Assembly (NCBI RefSeq): GCF_017744675.1
Contig: NZ_JAGIAV010000004.1
Coordinates: 871,033-935,032, forward strand
Origin: Flavobacterium sp.
GTDB lineage: Bacteria; Bacteroidota; Bacteroidia; Flavobacteriales; Flavobacteriaceae
Direction: 5' to 3'
DNA: 64,000 nt
Below the pieces are notes generated by a model. That model did not search any database, had not been told where the DNA came from, and was given only the letters and a program-made list of their open reading frames with translations. Positions 54,303 to 63,823 of the stretch are shown here, piece by piece (position 1 is the stretch's first letter; each line of letters begins with the position of its first letter). The translations under genes and the position numbers were made by a program.

Positions 54303-54833
54303 CTAGCTTTTGCTCAAGGACACGGACTACCTTTGCTCCTGAAATAAAACAAAAGCATACTGGGTCTTGGATAAAAAGTAAAAGCAAAGCAACGGGGATA
54401 CTGTGGATAAAGGGCATTAAGGAAAAAGCAGACAGCACGGGCTTGAATTCCCCAAGATGGCAACTTCGGCTCAAGACTTTCAATCTTTCCTATAGAAACA
54501 TAAAAAACCGCGGCTTCTGGTCCGCGGCTTGAAAAATTGGATGATTTGATTTGAGATATCTACCCGCATCAAAAAAATGAGTTTTAAATTTTTATTTTAT
54601 AAAAAATTAAACATCAATTTTATGAATACCGCATGCAGCTGAATCAGTATAAAGCTGGTCAATGCAACTTGTTCTGTTCTCTTTGTTCTTTTTTATACCG
54701 TTAATTTAAAATGAACTACGAAATATAAATACACATTAAATTGCAATTAATTTATAATACCGTACAAATACGCTATGCCACAATCTGCATAAGCGTTAAA
54801 TTGGTAAGCAACTAAAAAACAACACTCTAAACC
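54303..54833. other. Gene-free region with one terminator-like hairpin
   Basis: No credible gene is present. The stem CCGCGG (54508-54513) / CCGCGG (54522-54527) is followed on the minus strand by six T residues, but no minus-strand gene leads into it. Downstream of 54530 the DNA is very AT-rich and probably holds the promoter of the next gene. Confidence 0.5.
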
Positions 54834-55295
54834 ATGAAACAAAAAATTATAAATGCTGTAGAGGAGCTTAAAAACCTGCCCGGCAACGCAGAAAAGACCA
54901 TTAAATTTGAACATTATGCTTTACAAAACAAAGGTGTAAAAGGAGAAGTTACCCTTAGTAAAGAGGGTACAATTAATCTTCTTCTTACTGAAGTTAAAGG
55001 CTACAGTCCAGCCTACATTCATAAGGCAGCTAATTCCTACTTTAAGCAGGCAATATTATCAGAACCTACAACTGGCAGCATTTTATGGACAAAACCGGAT
55101 AAAACAGCCCATGTTACAGGACAGAATTACACTTTAAACAGCGGTTACTATTACTACGGAGTGGGAGAAAACCCTTATATAGACTGTAACGGACGCCCAT
55201 TATTTCACGATGTTGCGGCTGAATATCTAGGAGAAAAATCTGGCAGCTGCAAACCCGGCACCGGTCGCCAATATAAATTATTTAAAATTGTATAG
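54834..55295 (+). CDS. Hypothetical protein
   Basis: This 153-residue protein has no signal peptide. The N-terminus is helical and the middle is rich in Tyr/Gly (YYYYGVGENPYIDC). Two cysteines lie near the C-terminus. No family is recognised. It ends 4 bp before the start of the lipoprotein gene at 55300, so the two form an operon. Confidence 0.65.
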   Translation: MKQKIINAVEELKNLPGNAEKTIKFEHYALQNKGVKGEVTLSKEGTINLLLTEVKGYSPAYIHKAANSYFKQAILSEPTTGSILWTKPDKTAHVTGQNYTLNSGYYYYGVGENPYIDCNGRPLFHDVAAEYLGEKSGSCKPGTGRQYKLFKIV

Positions 55296-55299
55296 AACC

Positions 55300-56850
55300 A
55301 TGAAAATAAAAATCTACTTTCTCTGCATGGCCACCCTGATATATCTTACAGGCTGTAAAAGCCCTAAACCAGTTTTTAGCAACCTCCATCACAATCCGTT
55401 TGGCAATGAGACAACAACCAGCCCTGTAATTGATGTAAGGGTCGGGGTACTGCCTTACAAGGCTTCTGCCCAGCCGGAAGAGAAGCCTAAACAATTATGG
55501 GAACTGCAGGACAGCCTGCCACATCATCTCTTAAAAGTAATCAGCAGTAAAACCCAGAAGCCGGAAGATATTATTGCCTTAATGTCTAAGCCAATTAATG
55601 CTAAGAAGGATAGTTCGCCGCCAGAATTACCAACTGAGTTTACTGAATATAAGGTCCGCTTGGCTTTTTCTAACATAAAAAGGTATTTTACAGACAAGAG
55701 GTTCACACATCCCAATACCAGACTTGCTTATTTAAACACTTACATAAGCATTCCAACAGAGGAAAACAGGATCGCCTTCAAAAGTATTGATAAATTGGAA
55801 AACGAATTTGAGGAAGTTGAACTCGGTAATTTATCACGAAGCAACTCGGTTACTTTTAATTCAAAACTTACTGCTACAGGACAAATTGGAAGCAGCATCG
55901 ACAATACAAGTACAGTTTCTTCAGAAAACAGCAACAGCTCAAAGTCAGGCAGCGAAAAAAAGGTTTATGATGAAGATGGAAACGCAGTAGGCACGATTAA
56001 TAGTTCAGGAGATCTAAACGGTGCAAAGAAATCCAATAATACAACAACTACAAAAAATGGTGCCTCGGCAAATGTCACAGGTGAGATAGGCTATGTAAAT
56101 GCAGAAACTTTGAATGAAGCACGGCTTGTTAAACTACAGAGGATGAAAGCAGGATTCTCATTTTCTCCTAATGAAATCGTAGTATCGCAAGAAGGCAGAC
56201 AGAATGCAGATATTTCCTTAAATGTCTTCGTAGACGCAACCCTTAAATTTAAGGGATCAGACTTAACCGATGAGAAAAATGTCTATACTTTCAAGAATTT
56301 GTTTGACGAGAGCTACCAGCCGATCTCGGCAAACGATCTTTCATTTGGCCGCAGGACTGTAAGTTATGTGAAATGCGTCGACAGCCAGCCTTTACTGCTC
56401 AAAGTGAAATACGAAGGCGAACTAAGGGCTGTTGAAAATCTAAGAGAACAAACAGGGGAAAATTCCCTGGAATATGACGACAAAGTCACAATGTACCATC
56501 TTCCTATGAAAGATGGAGCCGATGCCCTAATAGACCCTATGCTATTTTGTAAATATGTGTACAGGATTAGTGCAAAAAATGCTCTAGGCAACACTATCAT
56601 TCTTAATATTTCATGGAAAAAAGAAGAAGAACTAGATTTGTTTTCAGATGACAAGCCTGAAGAGTTTTTAAAATGGATCAAACTACAGATTGCCAAGGAA
56701 GATCCGAAAACTCTTAGTACCAACAAATTTGAGATTTATTTCGAAGTTTCGGGCACTGAAAAAATATACGTTGCTAAAAACAAGATGACATCTGAAGATT
56801 TCAAAAAACTAAGACAGCTAAAAGATTTAAATATTGAAACACGCTCTTAA
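55300..56850 (+). CDS. Hypothetical large lipoprotein
   Basis: From the ATG at 55300 the protein has 516 residues with a signal peptide and lipobox (LTGCKS). The mature part has a low-complexity S/T/N/G-rich linker (about residues 195-265) between two beta-rich domains. The C-terminal domain is unfamiliar. It is probably an outer-membrane-anchored surface protein. It follows the previous gene by 4 bp, so the two may make one cell-surface system. Confidence 0.7.
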   Translation: MKIKIYFLCMATLIYLTGCKSPKPVFSNLHHNPFGNETTTSPVIDVRVGVLPYKASAQPEEKPKQLWELQDSLPHHLLKVISSKTQKPEDIIALMSKPINAKKDSSPPELPTEFTEYKVRLAFSNIKRYFTDKRFTHPNTRLAYLNTYISIPTEENRIAFKSIDKLENEFEEVELGNLSRSNSVTFNSKLTATGQIGSSIDNTSTVSSENSNSSKSGSEKKVYDEDGNAVGTINSSGDLNGAKKSNNTTTTKNGASANVTGEIGYVNAETLNEARLVKLQRMKAGFSFSPNEIVVSQEGRQNADISLNVFVDATLKFKGSDLTDEKNVYTFKNLFDESYQPISANDLSFGRRTVSYVKCVDSQPLLLKVKYEGELRAVENLREQTGENSLEYDDKVTMYHLPMKDGADALIDPMLFCKYVYRISAKNALGNTIILNISWKKEEELDLFSDDKPEEFLKWIKLQIAKEDPKTLSTNKFEIYFEVSGTEKIYVAKNKMTSEDFKKLRQLKDLNIETRS

Positions 56851-57005
56851 CATAAGCCCGCCGCAGCAATAAACCGCAAAGGCTGACAAAAACCAAATAA
56901 AGGTGAGCATTAAGCTCTTCGTTAGAACTCCTTCCAACAAACAGTATATATTAGAACAGAATTAAAGGAAACTATTTTTAAATAAGATAATTAAATTTAT
57001 AATTT

Positions 57006-57626
57006 ATGAAATATACACTCACAAATCGCCTAATATTATTGCCATTAGTTACAATATTATTTTCTTTTTGCTGTTCAAAAAAAACTCATAATGGGACAGA
57101 CGGCAAAATTGATGAAACCGCGGAATCTACAGGTTCTTCACAATGCGATTACGGCATAGATATTTTCAATAAACAGGCAGCAGGCAACGTGATCAAAGAT
57201 ATAAACTTAGTTTATTCTAAAAACAACGCAATACCCGATGATTTAAAAAAGGCTTACCCAGCTGCCAGGGATACATGGAACAGACTTTTAAAAGAAGTAC
57301 AGCATAATTATACAAACTCCTATACGGTAAATTCTTTGGATAAGTTGACAAGCGAAGAAATTAGAGACTGGCGCAATAAAAATCTTAAGGATGATCAGGT
57401 TTTTTTCCTCCTTTTGGCTGAATATACATATGGAGCATATCCTTATCAAACAAATGATATGGAGAAAAAAGCAGGATGGATAGAAAAAGCAGATCCGAAA
57501 AAAAGACTGGAGGCTTACATATCAAATGCGATTACCGGTAATTGTTATTCTTTGAGCAGTGAAAAAATAAGAAAAAAACTAAATCCTATTTTACTTCCTG
57601 ATAATATCGAAGCGTGTTATCAGTAA
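57006..57626 (+). CDS. Hypothetical lipoprotein
   Basis: This 206-residue protein has a signal peptide and a lipobox-like FSFCCSKK. The mature part has about five helices and no recognised domain. It lies 155 bp after the larger lipoprotein gene and may be co-transcribed. Confidence 0.7.
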   Translation: MKYTLTNRLILLPLVTILFSFCCSKKTHNGTDGKIDETAESTGSSQCDYGIDIFNKQAAGNVIKDINLVYSKNNAIPDDLKKAYPAARDTWNRLLKEVQHNYTNSYTVNSLDKLTSEEIRDWRNKNLKDDQVFFLLLAEYTYGAYPYQTNDMEKKAGWIEKADPKKRLEAYISNAITGNCYSLSSEKIRKKLNPILLPDNIEACYQ

Positions 57627-58107
57627 ATATTTCTGAAAAAGATCTAAAAAATTAATTAACTTTCCTGACTTTCCTGATTGAAACTGCTTTTCTGTAAAGG
57701 TTTTATAGCCTGCTGTTAAAGGGTTTCAAAGTAAGGTTTATGGATGTACTGCTCTATATTATTAAACAAAGCTCCAAAATCAAACTTGGAGGTCTCTTTA
57801 ATCTTTAGGGATCTAAGATCAAAAGATCGGTAAATAACTGCATCATTAATACAAAAACACAAATACCAAGACAATGGTAATATTACTCCTTTTTTAAACG
57901 ACCTTTTTCAGATTCAGAAACATGTACCATAAATCTAACATTTAAAAAAGTACGGTATACACGCAAAAATCCCCCTTTTAAATAATAAGTAACAAATATG
58001 TACATCTTGACAAATCGACAGACAAACAGACTTACTTTAAATGTACAGTGGGATTATCTCATCAAATAAAAAATAATATACAGGTCTACTTATTTATAGC
58101 TCATCCT
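57627..58107. other. Gene-free region
   Basis: AT-rich DNA of about 480 bp. I see no gene, hairpin or repeat in it before the third dispersed repeat at 58108. Confidence 0.5.
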
Positions 58108-58183
58108 AGCCCCGATAGAAGCGGAAATACTTCTGCGCCGGGGTTCGGCGCGGAAAATTGGAGCGCATAGCGGGATAAGCTCC
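58108..58183. repeat. Dispersed hairpin repeat, copy 3
   Basis: This roughly 76-bp element starts AGCCCCGATAG and ends AGCTCC, with a central CGCCGGGGTTCGGCG stem-loop. It matches the copies at 31005 and 53850. It lies alone in a gene-free region. Confidence 0.85.
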
Positions 58184-58381
58184 AAAAAAATTAAAATTAA
58201 ATTAAATTAAAACCGCCTGACACAATTAACGCAGCGGCACCAGCCCTTAAAAACAATCCCGCAGCAAAAACCCACCCCCTTGTAAGGCTTAAGCCAAACA
58301 GCCGCCAACAAAAAATAAAGCCCTATTTTTGCCCCTCACATAAAAATAAGGCGTACCAAGGCATTGAGGGTGCGGCAGAGC

Positions 58382-58600
58382 ATGAAAAAATTCGAAATAA
58401 AAAAAACAGCCTCCGGCAGCTGGATGGTCTCCCATAATGAAATCCCTAAATTTACCTGCGAATTTCAGGACAGGAAATTCCACTACTCAAGGACACTGAC
58501 AGGGCTTTTGGATCCCACAGGCAATCCTGAAGAAATAAGGCTTCTGCAGCGGATGGAAAAATGGCTCTCGCGTTACCATATGGATAAAATAAACGGCTGA
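58382..58600 (+). CDS. Small hypothetical protein of mobile elements
   Basis: This is a 72-residue soluble protein. Its N-terminal half is strand-rich (FEIKKTASGSWMVSHNEIPKFTC) and its C-terminus is helical. It resembles small proteins seen near mobilisation genes in flavobacterial elements, from memory. The ATG at 58382 is preferred over the in-frame start further upstream at 58364. Confidence 0.6.
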   Translation: MKKFEIKKTASGSWMVSHNEIPKFTCEFQDRKFHYSRTLTGLLDPTGNPEEIRLLQRMEKWLSRYHMDKING

Positions 58601-58636
58601 AAGTTTTAAAACTGCTGCTCCGGCCCGCCAGAGTTT

Positions 58637-58825
58637 TCAGCTGGCCGGCACAATACCAGAATACGGAAAATCAACATCCGGGAACTTCTTTATCATTCCG
58701 GCCGCAACGCAGTGCCGCCATATCAAGGGTATCGCAAGGGCGGTCTCCGCCTTGATTGATGCAGGTGCGCCTGCGGGCTTGATTATTTCATAATCCTTTG
58801 ACAGAAAAAATGAAAAACGCTCCAT
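58637..58825 (-). CDS. Possible small protein
   Basis: This 62-residue frame has coding-like codon use but unknown function (MERFSFFLSKDYEIIKP, then ASIKAETALAIPLIWRHCV). The opposite strand is also partly open, so the strand is not certain. It may be a remnant of a larger gene. Confidence 0.35.
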   Translation of the reverse strand: MERFSFFLSKDYEIIKPAGAPASIKAETALAIPLIWRHCVAAGMIKKFPDVDFPYSGIVPAS

Positions 58826-59008
58826 CTATGCCTTGCTGCCGAAAAGCAATTATCGGAAGAGGTTAAGAAAGAATCAGCAGATTTTGAACAAGCCAAAAAT
58901 GATATGCAGACAGCATCAAAACAACTGCTGTTTTCAATACAAAATCTCTATGGTGAGGCCTCTGATCAATATTTAAAGCGATTCCTGATAAGCCACCGTT
59001 TTTTATAA
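58814..59008 (+). pseudogene. Gene remnant
   Basis: An open stretch after a TGA at 58811 reads AAEKQLSEEVKKESADFEQ and ends ISHRFL then TAA. It has no start in the right place and looks like the C-terminus of a helical protein whose front is lost. Such remnants fit an eroded accessory region between the lipoprotein genes and the FecIRA block. Confidence 0.35.
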
Positions 59009-59037
59009 AAATATCGTTTAAAAAAGCAGGGCATTAA

Positions 59038-61500
59038 TTACTCCGCCCCAAAGATATAAGTATATCCAACGTAAGGCAAAAACTTAAACATCCTAATTTG
59101 TTCTAAATTAAATGTGCCATCAGTTAAACTTGTGTCAATGAGAAACGGCGGGGATTGTCCTATGAAATTATTAACTCCAAAATACAATCTGGTCTGGCAG
59201 CCAGATTTCATTTTTTTTGTTTTTGAGGCACCAATATCGATATTGTAATTTCTCGGTAAACGGTAGTTATAAGGCCTTGATATTTCACTGCTCTGGTTTG
59301 GAGCCATTACATAGCTGTTTTTTTTATCGCTATATGAAAAAGAATCTGGCGCAGATACCAGATGACCTGAACTATAGTTAAACATCATTGATATTACCCA
59401 AAATTGATTAAAATTCCAGTTAACAGTTCCTTTTATTTGATTGGTTATATCGTTTGGAGAGCTGAATGTCTGACCATTATTTATTGCCGGAAACCTCAAT
59501 GCTGATCTGCTGAGGGTATAAGATGTTTGTACATCAAACTTTTTAAACCGTTTGGAGAACTCAAGCTCCAAACCTCTCGAGCTTCCAAATCCGATCAGCG
59601 GCGGCTGCATTGCAATTTTATCCGAAGTATTAAAACCGGGCTGATGCATTAAAATATTGGAGGATTTTTTTTCGTAAAACTCTAGTTTGAGATACCCTTT
59701 GCTTAAAGTTTTTTCGTACCCTATTTCGTAAATAGAACCTTTTTCCGGCGGCAGCTGATCTGTACTCGGCATACGTAAATCTGTTGGAAGGGCATATGCA
59801 TCTTCCACGATTTGATGATAAAATTGTTCCATTACAGCAAACGATGCAAAGAAGCTATTGGTGCCATTATATTGATAAACAAAATTGATACGGGGCTGAA
59901 AAGAATTATAAACTTTGCTGTTTGTTAAAAATACTGCATAATGAAGACCTGATTTCATCCGAAATTTATCAGAAAATGTTACGTCATTATCCCAATAGGT
60001 TTTGAAATGTAATGACTTTATCAATTGATCCCGCTCCATATTTTTATTAGAAAAACAGGTCATATTAATTCTAAAGCCTATCGAGCTGTTTAGCAATGAC
60101 GACCAATGATAATTCAGGTTGTTTTCAATACCCACATCTGTAATGCGGAACTTTATGGTTTCTTTCTCATTATCATCTGCAAAGAGGTTATTATAGCTGC
60201 TTAATAACAGAACTGAATTCTGAAATAACCTGGGGCTGTAAACCCTGTTCCAACGTAAAGAAAACGCTCTGTTATTCCATGTAAGGTGAAATGGTTCGTT
60301 AAAAAGACTTGAACTGATAAGATCACCGCCTGTATAGGCGCCAAGATAGATTCTGTTGGAGGAATCAATAAAATAGTTAACCTTAAAATAGGCATCATAC
60401 ATGTTATATTTAAAATTATTGCCGCGATTAAACGCATCGAGCCAGCTTCTCCTTGCGCTGATCATAAAAGACATCTTATCTTTAATGATAGGTCCCTCAG
60501 CCACAGCAGATCCTGTTAATAAGCCTATGTTAACAGCACCATGATAGGACTGCATGTCGCCATCCTTTGTTTTCACATCTATGACCGATGAGAGCCTTCC
60601 TTCGTAACGGGCCGGATAGCCGCCTTTGAAAAAGTTTATCTGCTTAACGGCCTGCGAATCGAAGATGGATGATAAACCTATAAAATGATTATAGTTGTAA
60701 ATAGGAACACCATCCAATAAAACCAGGTTCTGGCCAGATGTTCCTCCTCTCACGTTTAAAGAAGATCCGTAGGTGCCTGATTTTAGCGTAAGAAGTTTTA
60801 ACGGGTCTGATTGTCCCATTAGAAATGGAAGAGCGTTAACATGCTGGGCATCTATTGTACTGGAAATCTCATTTAAAGATTTTTTTGATGGCCTGATCTC
60901 AACCGGGGCAAGGGACAGTCCCATTGCAAGATTGAAGTTTTTTTTAATCGTATTGTTTACTGTTATCGTATCTGTCTGCGAGTTAAAACCGGTATAACTC
61001 GCATTTATGATATATCTGTTTTCTGGTAATGTTATAGCATAGTAACCATAATCATTACAATTAACAGCAATGTTCGTATTCAAAACACGTACAGTAGCGT
61101 TAGGCAGTGCTTCTTTACTGTCTGCGGCATAAACAAATCCGCTAATAGTAAATGGATCAGGAACTCGCGAAACCGTGTAAATAATAATTTTACTGTCTCT
61201 CTCAAGAAATTTTACAGGTTCTGATGCAAAAATAAGATTTAGAAGCGTTCTCAATCTATAAGTACCTGCACTGATATTTATCTGTTTGCCAAGATTGAGC
61301 TTGTTATTACTTAGGGATAAATTTACTCCTTGTGTTATAATGGCGTTAATATAAGCTCCGATACTGTCCTTTTCTTTTTCGATAATAATCTTTTTTTCCA
61401 TTAAGACGTTTTTTTGCGCTTGTAAAGATTCGGCACAAAAAAAAAATGCAAAATAGAGTGTAATGGTTAAAAGATTATTATTGAAAAAATTATTTTTCAC
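59038..61500 (-). CDS. FecA-like TonB-dependent receptor with signalling domain
   Basis: The protein starts at a GTG at 61500, overlapping the end of the fecR-like gene by 11 bp, and has 820 residues. The open frame extends further upstream but would run through fecR. An N-terminal signal peptide (LLTITLYFAFFFCAESLQAQ) is followed by an STN-type signalling domain (about 35-105), a carboxypeptidase-like domain (about 115-190), a plug (with LLDGVPIYNYNHF) and a barrel. The STN domain contacts the FecR anti-sigma protein, so the receptor reports its own substrate. The substrate is unknown; FecIRA-type systems often import iron or similar nutrients, and in Bacteroidetes some import peptides or glycans. 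Confidence 0.9.
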   Translation of the reverse strand: MKNNFFNNNLLTITLYFAFFFCAESLQAQKNVLMEKKIIIEKEKDSIGAYINAIITQGVNLSLSNNKLNLGKQINISAGTYRLRTLLNLIFASEPVKFLERDSKIIIYTVSRVPDPFTISGFVYAADSKEALPNATVRVLNTNIAVNCNDYGYYAITLPENRYIINASYTGFNSQTDTITVNNTIKKNFNLAMGLSLAPVEIRPSKKSLNEISSTIDAQHVNALPFLMGQSDPLKLLTLKSGTYGSSLNVRGGTSGQNLVLLDGVPIYNYNHFIGLSSIFDSQAVKQINFFKGGYPARYEGRLSSVIDVKTKDGDMQSYHGAVNIGLLTGSAVAEGPIIKDKMSFMISARRSWLDAFNRGNNFKYNMYDAYFKVNYFIDSSNRIYLGAYTGGDLISSSLFNEPFHLTWNNRAFSLRWNRVYSPRLFQNSVLLLSSYNNLFADDNEKETIKFRITDVGIENNLNYHWSSLLNSSIGFRINMTCFSNKNMERDQLIKSLHFKTYWDNDVTFSDKFRMKSGLHYAVFLTNSKVYNSFQPRINFVYQYNGTNSFFASFAVMEQFYHQIVEDAYALPTDLRMPSTDQLPPEKGSIYEIGYEKTLSKGYLKLEFYEKKSSNILMHQPGFNTSDKIAMQPPLIGFGSSRGLELEFSKRFKKFDVQTSYTLSRSALRFPAINNGQTFSSPNDITNQIKGTVNWNFNQFWVISMMFNYSSGHLVSAPDSFSYSDKKNSYVMAPNQSSEISRPYNYRLPRNYNIDIGASKTKKMKSGCQTRLYFGVNNFIGQSPPFLIDTSLTDGTFNLEQIRMFKFLPYVGYTYIFGAE

Positions 61501-62446
61501 ACGATATGTTTTTAACCCAAATAGTATTGCCTTTTTGTGTATAACTAAGCCCGAACAATAAACGGAATTCTTCAAGTATTTCTTGTATTGATTCGTTCTT
61601 AAAATTTGTGGTAACTGTACAGGAATCAGAGATTCGCTCCTCCAGATGTATTTTAATATGATAGCAGCTTTCAATATCCTGAAATGCTTTTTGAAGCGGG
61701 GTATTGTCGAAAGAAAGTGACTTTGTTTTCCATGAAAGTAAGTTTTTATCGGCTGTGCCACTTTTAATTAACCTGCTGGAAGCGTAATGAACCGCCTGGT
61801 TTTTCTCCAAAACGACTGTTTGTTGGATAGGATTGGCGGTAACGTTCACTTTTCCTGTAACCACTGCCACCGATTTTTCTTTTTCTGTTGTTTTGACAAC
61901 AAAAGAGGTCCCTAAAACTTTTACTAATAGGGTGCCCGTATTTACAGAAAAAGGCCTGATTTTGTCGTGTTTTACCTGAAAGAAAGCTTCTCCTTTTAAG
62001 CTGACAGTGCGGCTGTTCCATAAAAACCTTTTATAGGTAATACTTGAATTGTCGTTCAGCGTAACTAAAGAGCCATCACTCAATTCGATATTTTTTACCT
62101 CTCCATTGGCTGTTTTAATAGTTATCCCGGTATTCGCATATAAGAAGGCGAACGTGCTTATTAAAATGAAAACTGCGGCAGCTGCTGTGGCGTAGATGTA
62201 TTTTTTGTACAATTGAAATACATTTCCCTTTGTAGAGGATAAATGCGGAGCTATACGTTCCCAGGCATCGTTTGTTTCAAATAACTGAACAGAATCTAAC
62301 TGCTGGCTTTCTGCAAAAAAAATCTTAAGCGAAATATATTCATCAGGATTATTTTTTATCCAATTCATTAATACAGCTTCTTGCTCAGGTTTAATTTCTC
62401 CTGAAAAATGCTTTGCTAATAATACATTAATATCTTGGCTGTCCAT
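61490..62446 (-). CDS. FecR-family anti-sigma factor
   Basis: This 318-residue protein has a cytoplasmic N-terminus (about 1-80) that binds the sigma factor, one membrane segment (YATAAAAVFILISTFAFLYA) and a periplasmic FecR domain. The FecR domain has GEVKNIELSDGSLVTLNDNSSI, then AFFQVKHDKIRPFSV. The C-terminal STN-like part interacts with the receptor. It starts 2 bp after the sigma-factor stop, so the two are coupled. Such proteins hold the sigma factor until the receptor signals. Confidence 0.92.
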   Translation of the reverse strand: MDSQDINVLLAKHFSGEIKPEQEAVLMNWIKNNPDEYISLKIFFAESQQLDSVQLFETNDAWERIAPHLSSTKGNVFQLYKKYIYATAAAAVFILISTFAFLYANTGITIKTANGEVKNIELSDGSLVTLNDNSSITYKRFLWNSRTVSLKGEAFFQVKHDKIRPFSVNTGTLLVKVLGTSFVVKTTEKEKSVAVVTGKVNVTANPIQQTVVLEKNQAVHYASSRLIKSGTADKNLLSWKTKSLSFDNTPLQKAFQDIESCYHIKIHLEERISDSCTVTTNFKNESIQEILEEFRLLFGLSYTQKGNTIWVKNISCEK

Positions 62447-62448
62447 GG

Positions 62449-63030
62449 CTATACCTCTTTTAAATAAAACACAAATTCTTTTAAAACCCCCATCATATAA
62501 TGACTAAAATACCAATATTTAGACAAAAGAATTAAGTTGGGATGCTTTTTAACAAACTCCCGTATATGTCTGATGGCTTTGCCCATCTGATTCTCTACTG
62601 TTTTGACGGATATTTCTAATTTTTCCGCAATCTGCTTATAGCTTAATTTTTCGATACGGCTTAGTTTAAAAATTTCAAGACATTTTGGAGGAATTCCATT
62701 AAATGCATTTTCTACAAGCTGGTCCGGATTTATTAGCGGTTTGGTTTCAGGAATTTCTTCTGCAATATCGGCAGACATTTCATCAATGTCAAGCATATAT
62801 ATTTTTTTTCTCAAAATGGATATGCACCGGTTCTTAACAGCTGTATACAGATAAAATTTAAGCCCCTTTTCATAAAGTAAATCCTGGCGGGTTTCCCATA
62901 TTTTAATCATCAGTTCCTGCACTACATCTTCACTTTCATCACGATCCTGAAGGTACTTATGAGCATAATTGCATAATGGCTGATAAAGCTCATAGAATAA
63001 TTGTTTAAAATGCTTTAATTCATCATTCAT
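62449..63030 (-). CDS. ECF sigma-70 factor (FecI-like)
   Basis: This 193-residue protein has region 2 (RDESEDVVQELMIKIWE near residue 30) and region 4 (EKLSYKQIAEKLEISVKTVENQMGKAIRHIREF near 130). It is the length usual for ECF factors of the FecI type. It starts the operon that includes fecR and the TonB receptor. No clear -33/-7 pair was seen upstream, so it may be autoregulated. Confidence 0.93.
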   Translation of the reverse strand: MNDELKHFKQLFYELYQPLCNYAHKYLQDRDESEDVVQELMIKIWETRQDLLYEKGLKFYLYTAVKNRCISILRKKIYMLDIDEMSADIAEEIPETKPLINPDQLVENAFNGIPPKCLEIFKLSRIEKLSYKQIAEKLEISVKTVENQMGKAIRHIREFVKKHPNLILLSKYWYFSHYMMGVLKEFVFYLKEV

Positions 63031-63154
63031 ATCATAAAAAAATTATAATGAATTTTATTTTTTTTTAGCGTATAGGGGTATTTTAATTTTTATCGTCTTA
63101 ACAATAGGCAGTAAATAGTTTTTGCCGTTAATCTAAATAAAACAATTTAACACG

Positions 63155-63745
63155 ATGAAAAAATCAATTATTGTAAGTGCCGTTTTTTTAACATTCAGCA
63201 CACTTGCTGTAAAAGCACAAGAAAAGGGTAAACATGAAATAAACATAAGCTTTAGCGACGGTACAACGTTGGGCTATGGAGAAAGTTTTTCAAGTGGATT
63301 TTCTTCCGCAAGTCTGGGAGCAGATCTAAATACTAGGACAACATATTCTGGAAATTTAGGCTTTGGTTATAGAAATCAAATCAGTAAACGAATAAGAGTG
63401 GGCGCTGATATCGTTTTTCAAATAGAAGAAATCGATGTAAGAGATAAAAATTACAAATTTATTGCTAAGAGAACCGACAGCTACATGATGGTAATGCCAA
63501 CGATGTCCTTTAGTTACATAAAAACAGGCTGGCTGGATTTTTATGGTTCAGCTGCTGCAGGTATTATTGTGAAGGCTGGAGAACTACAAAAGCTTAACCA
63601 GCCATGCATTAAAGATGATGGGATTGGTTTTGCCTTCCAGGTTAATCCCGTGGGTATTCGTGCAGGTAAAAAACTTGGCGGATTTGCTGAAATAGGATAC
63701 GGATACAGGGGGTATTTAAGCATAGGATTAAACTATAAATTTTAA
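63155..63745 (+). CDS. Outer-membrane beta-barrel protein
   Basis: This 196-residue protein has a signal peptide (SAVFLTFSTLAVKAQ) and about eight amphipathic beta strands with aromatic ends, finishing GYGYRGYLSIGLNYKF. The final aromatic residue fits an outer-membrane barrel. It is divergent from the FecIRA operon. No specific ligand is apparent. Confidence 0.85.
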   Translation: MKKSIIVSAVFLTFSTLAVKAQEKGKHEINISFSDGTTLGYGESFSSGFSSASLGADLNTRTTYSGNLGFGYRNQISKRIRVGADIVFQIEEIDVRDKNYKFIAKRTDSYMMVMPTMSFSYIKTGWLDFYGSAAAGIIVKAGELQKLNQPCIKDDGIGFAFQVNPVGIRAGKKLGGFAEIGYGYRGYLSIGLNYKF

Positions 63746-63790
63746 GTAATAATTATCAGGCTGAAAAAACAAATTGTTTTTAACATTCAT

Positions 63791-63823
63791 AAATGGCTAA
63801 ATAGTTTAAATATTTAGCCATTT
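63791..63823 (+). terminator. Terminator-like hairpin of the barrel gene
   Basis: The perfect 13-bp stem AAATGGCTAAATA / TATTTAGCCATTT has a 7-nt loop and is followed by a T-poor tail (AGTCTTTAC). It lies about 45 bp after the stop, so it is probably the terminator. The remaining 177 bp to the end hold nothing I can recognise. Confidence 0.65.

Noticed and set aside
54244..54483. Minus-strand 79-residue frame
   Set aside because: It lies in degraded repeat and intergenic DNA, has no family resemblance or promoter, and its hydrophobic segment looks incidental.
61501..61761. N-terminal extension of the TonB receptor
   Set aside because: It would run out of phase through the end of the fecR-like gene; the GTG at 61500 gives a normal signal peptide and the usual short overlap.
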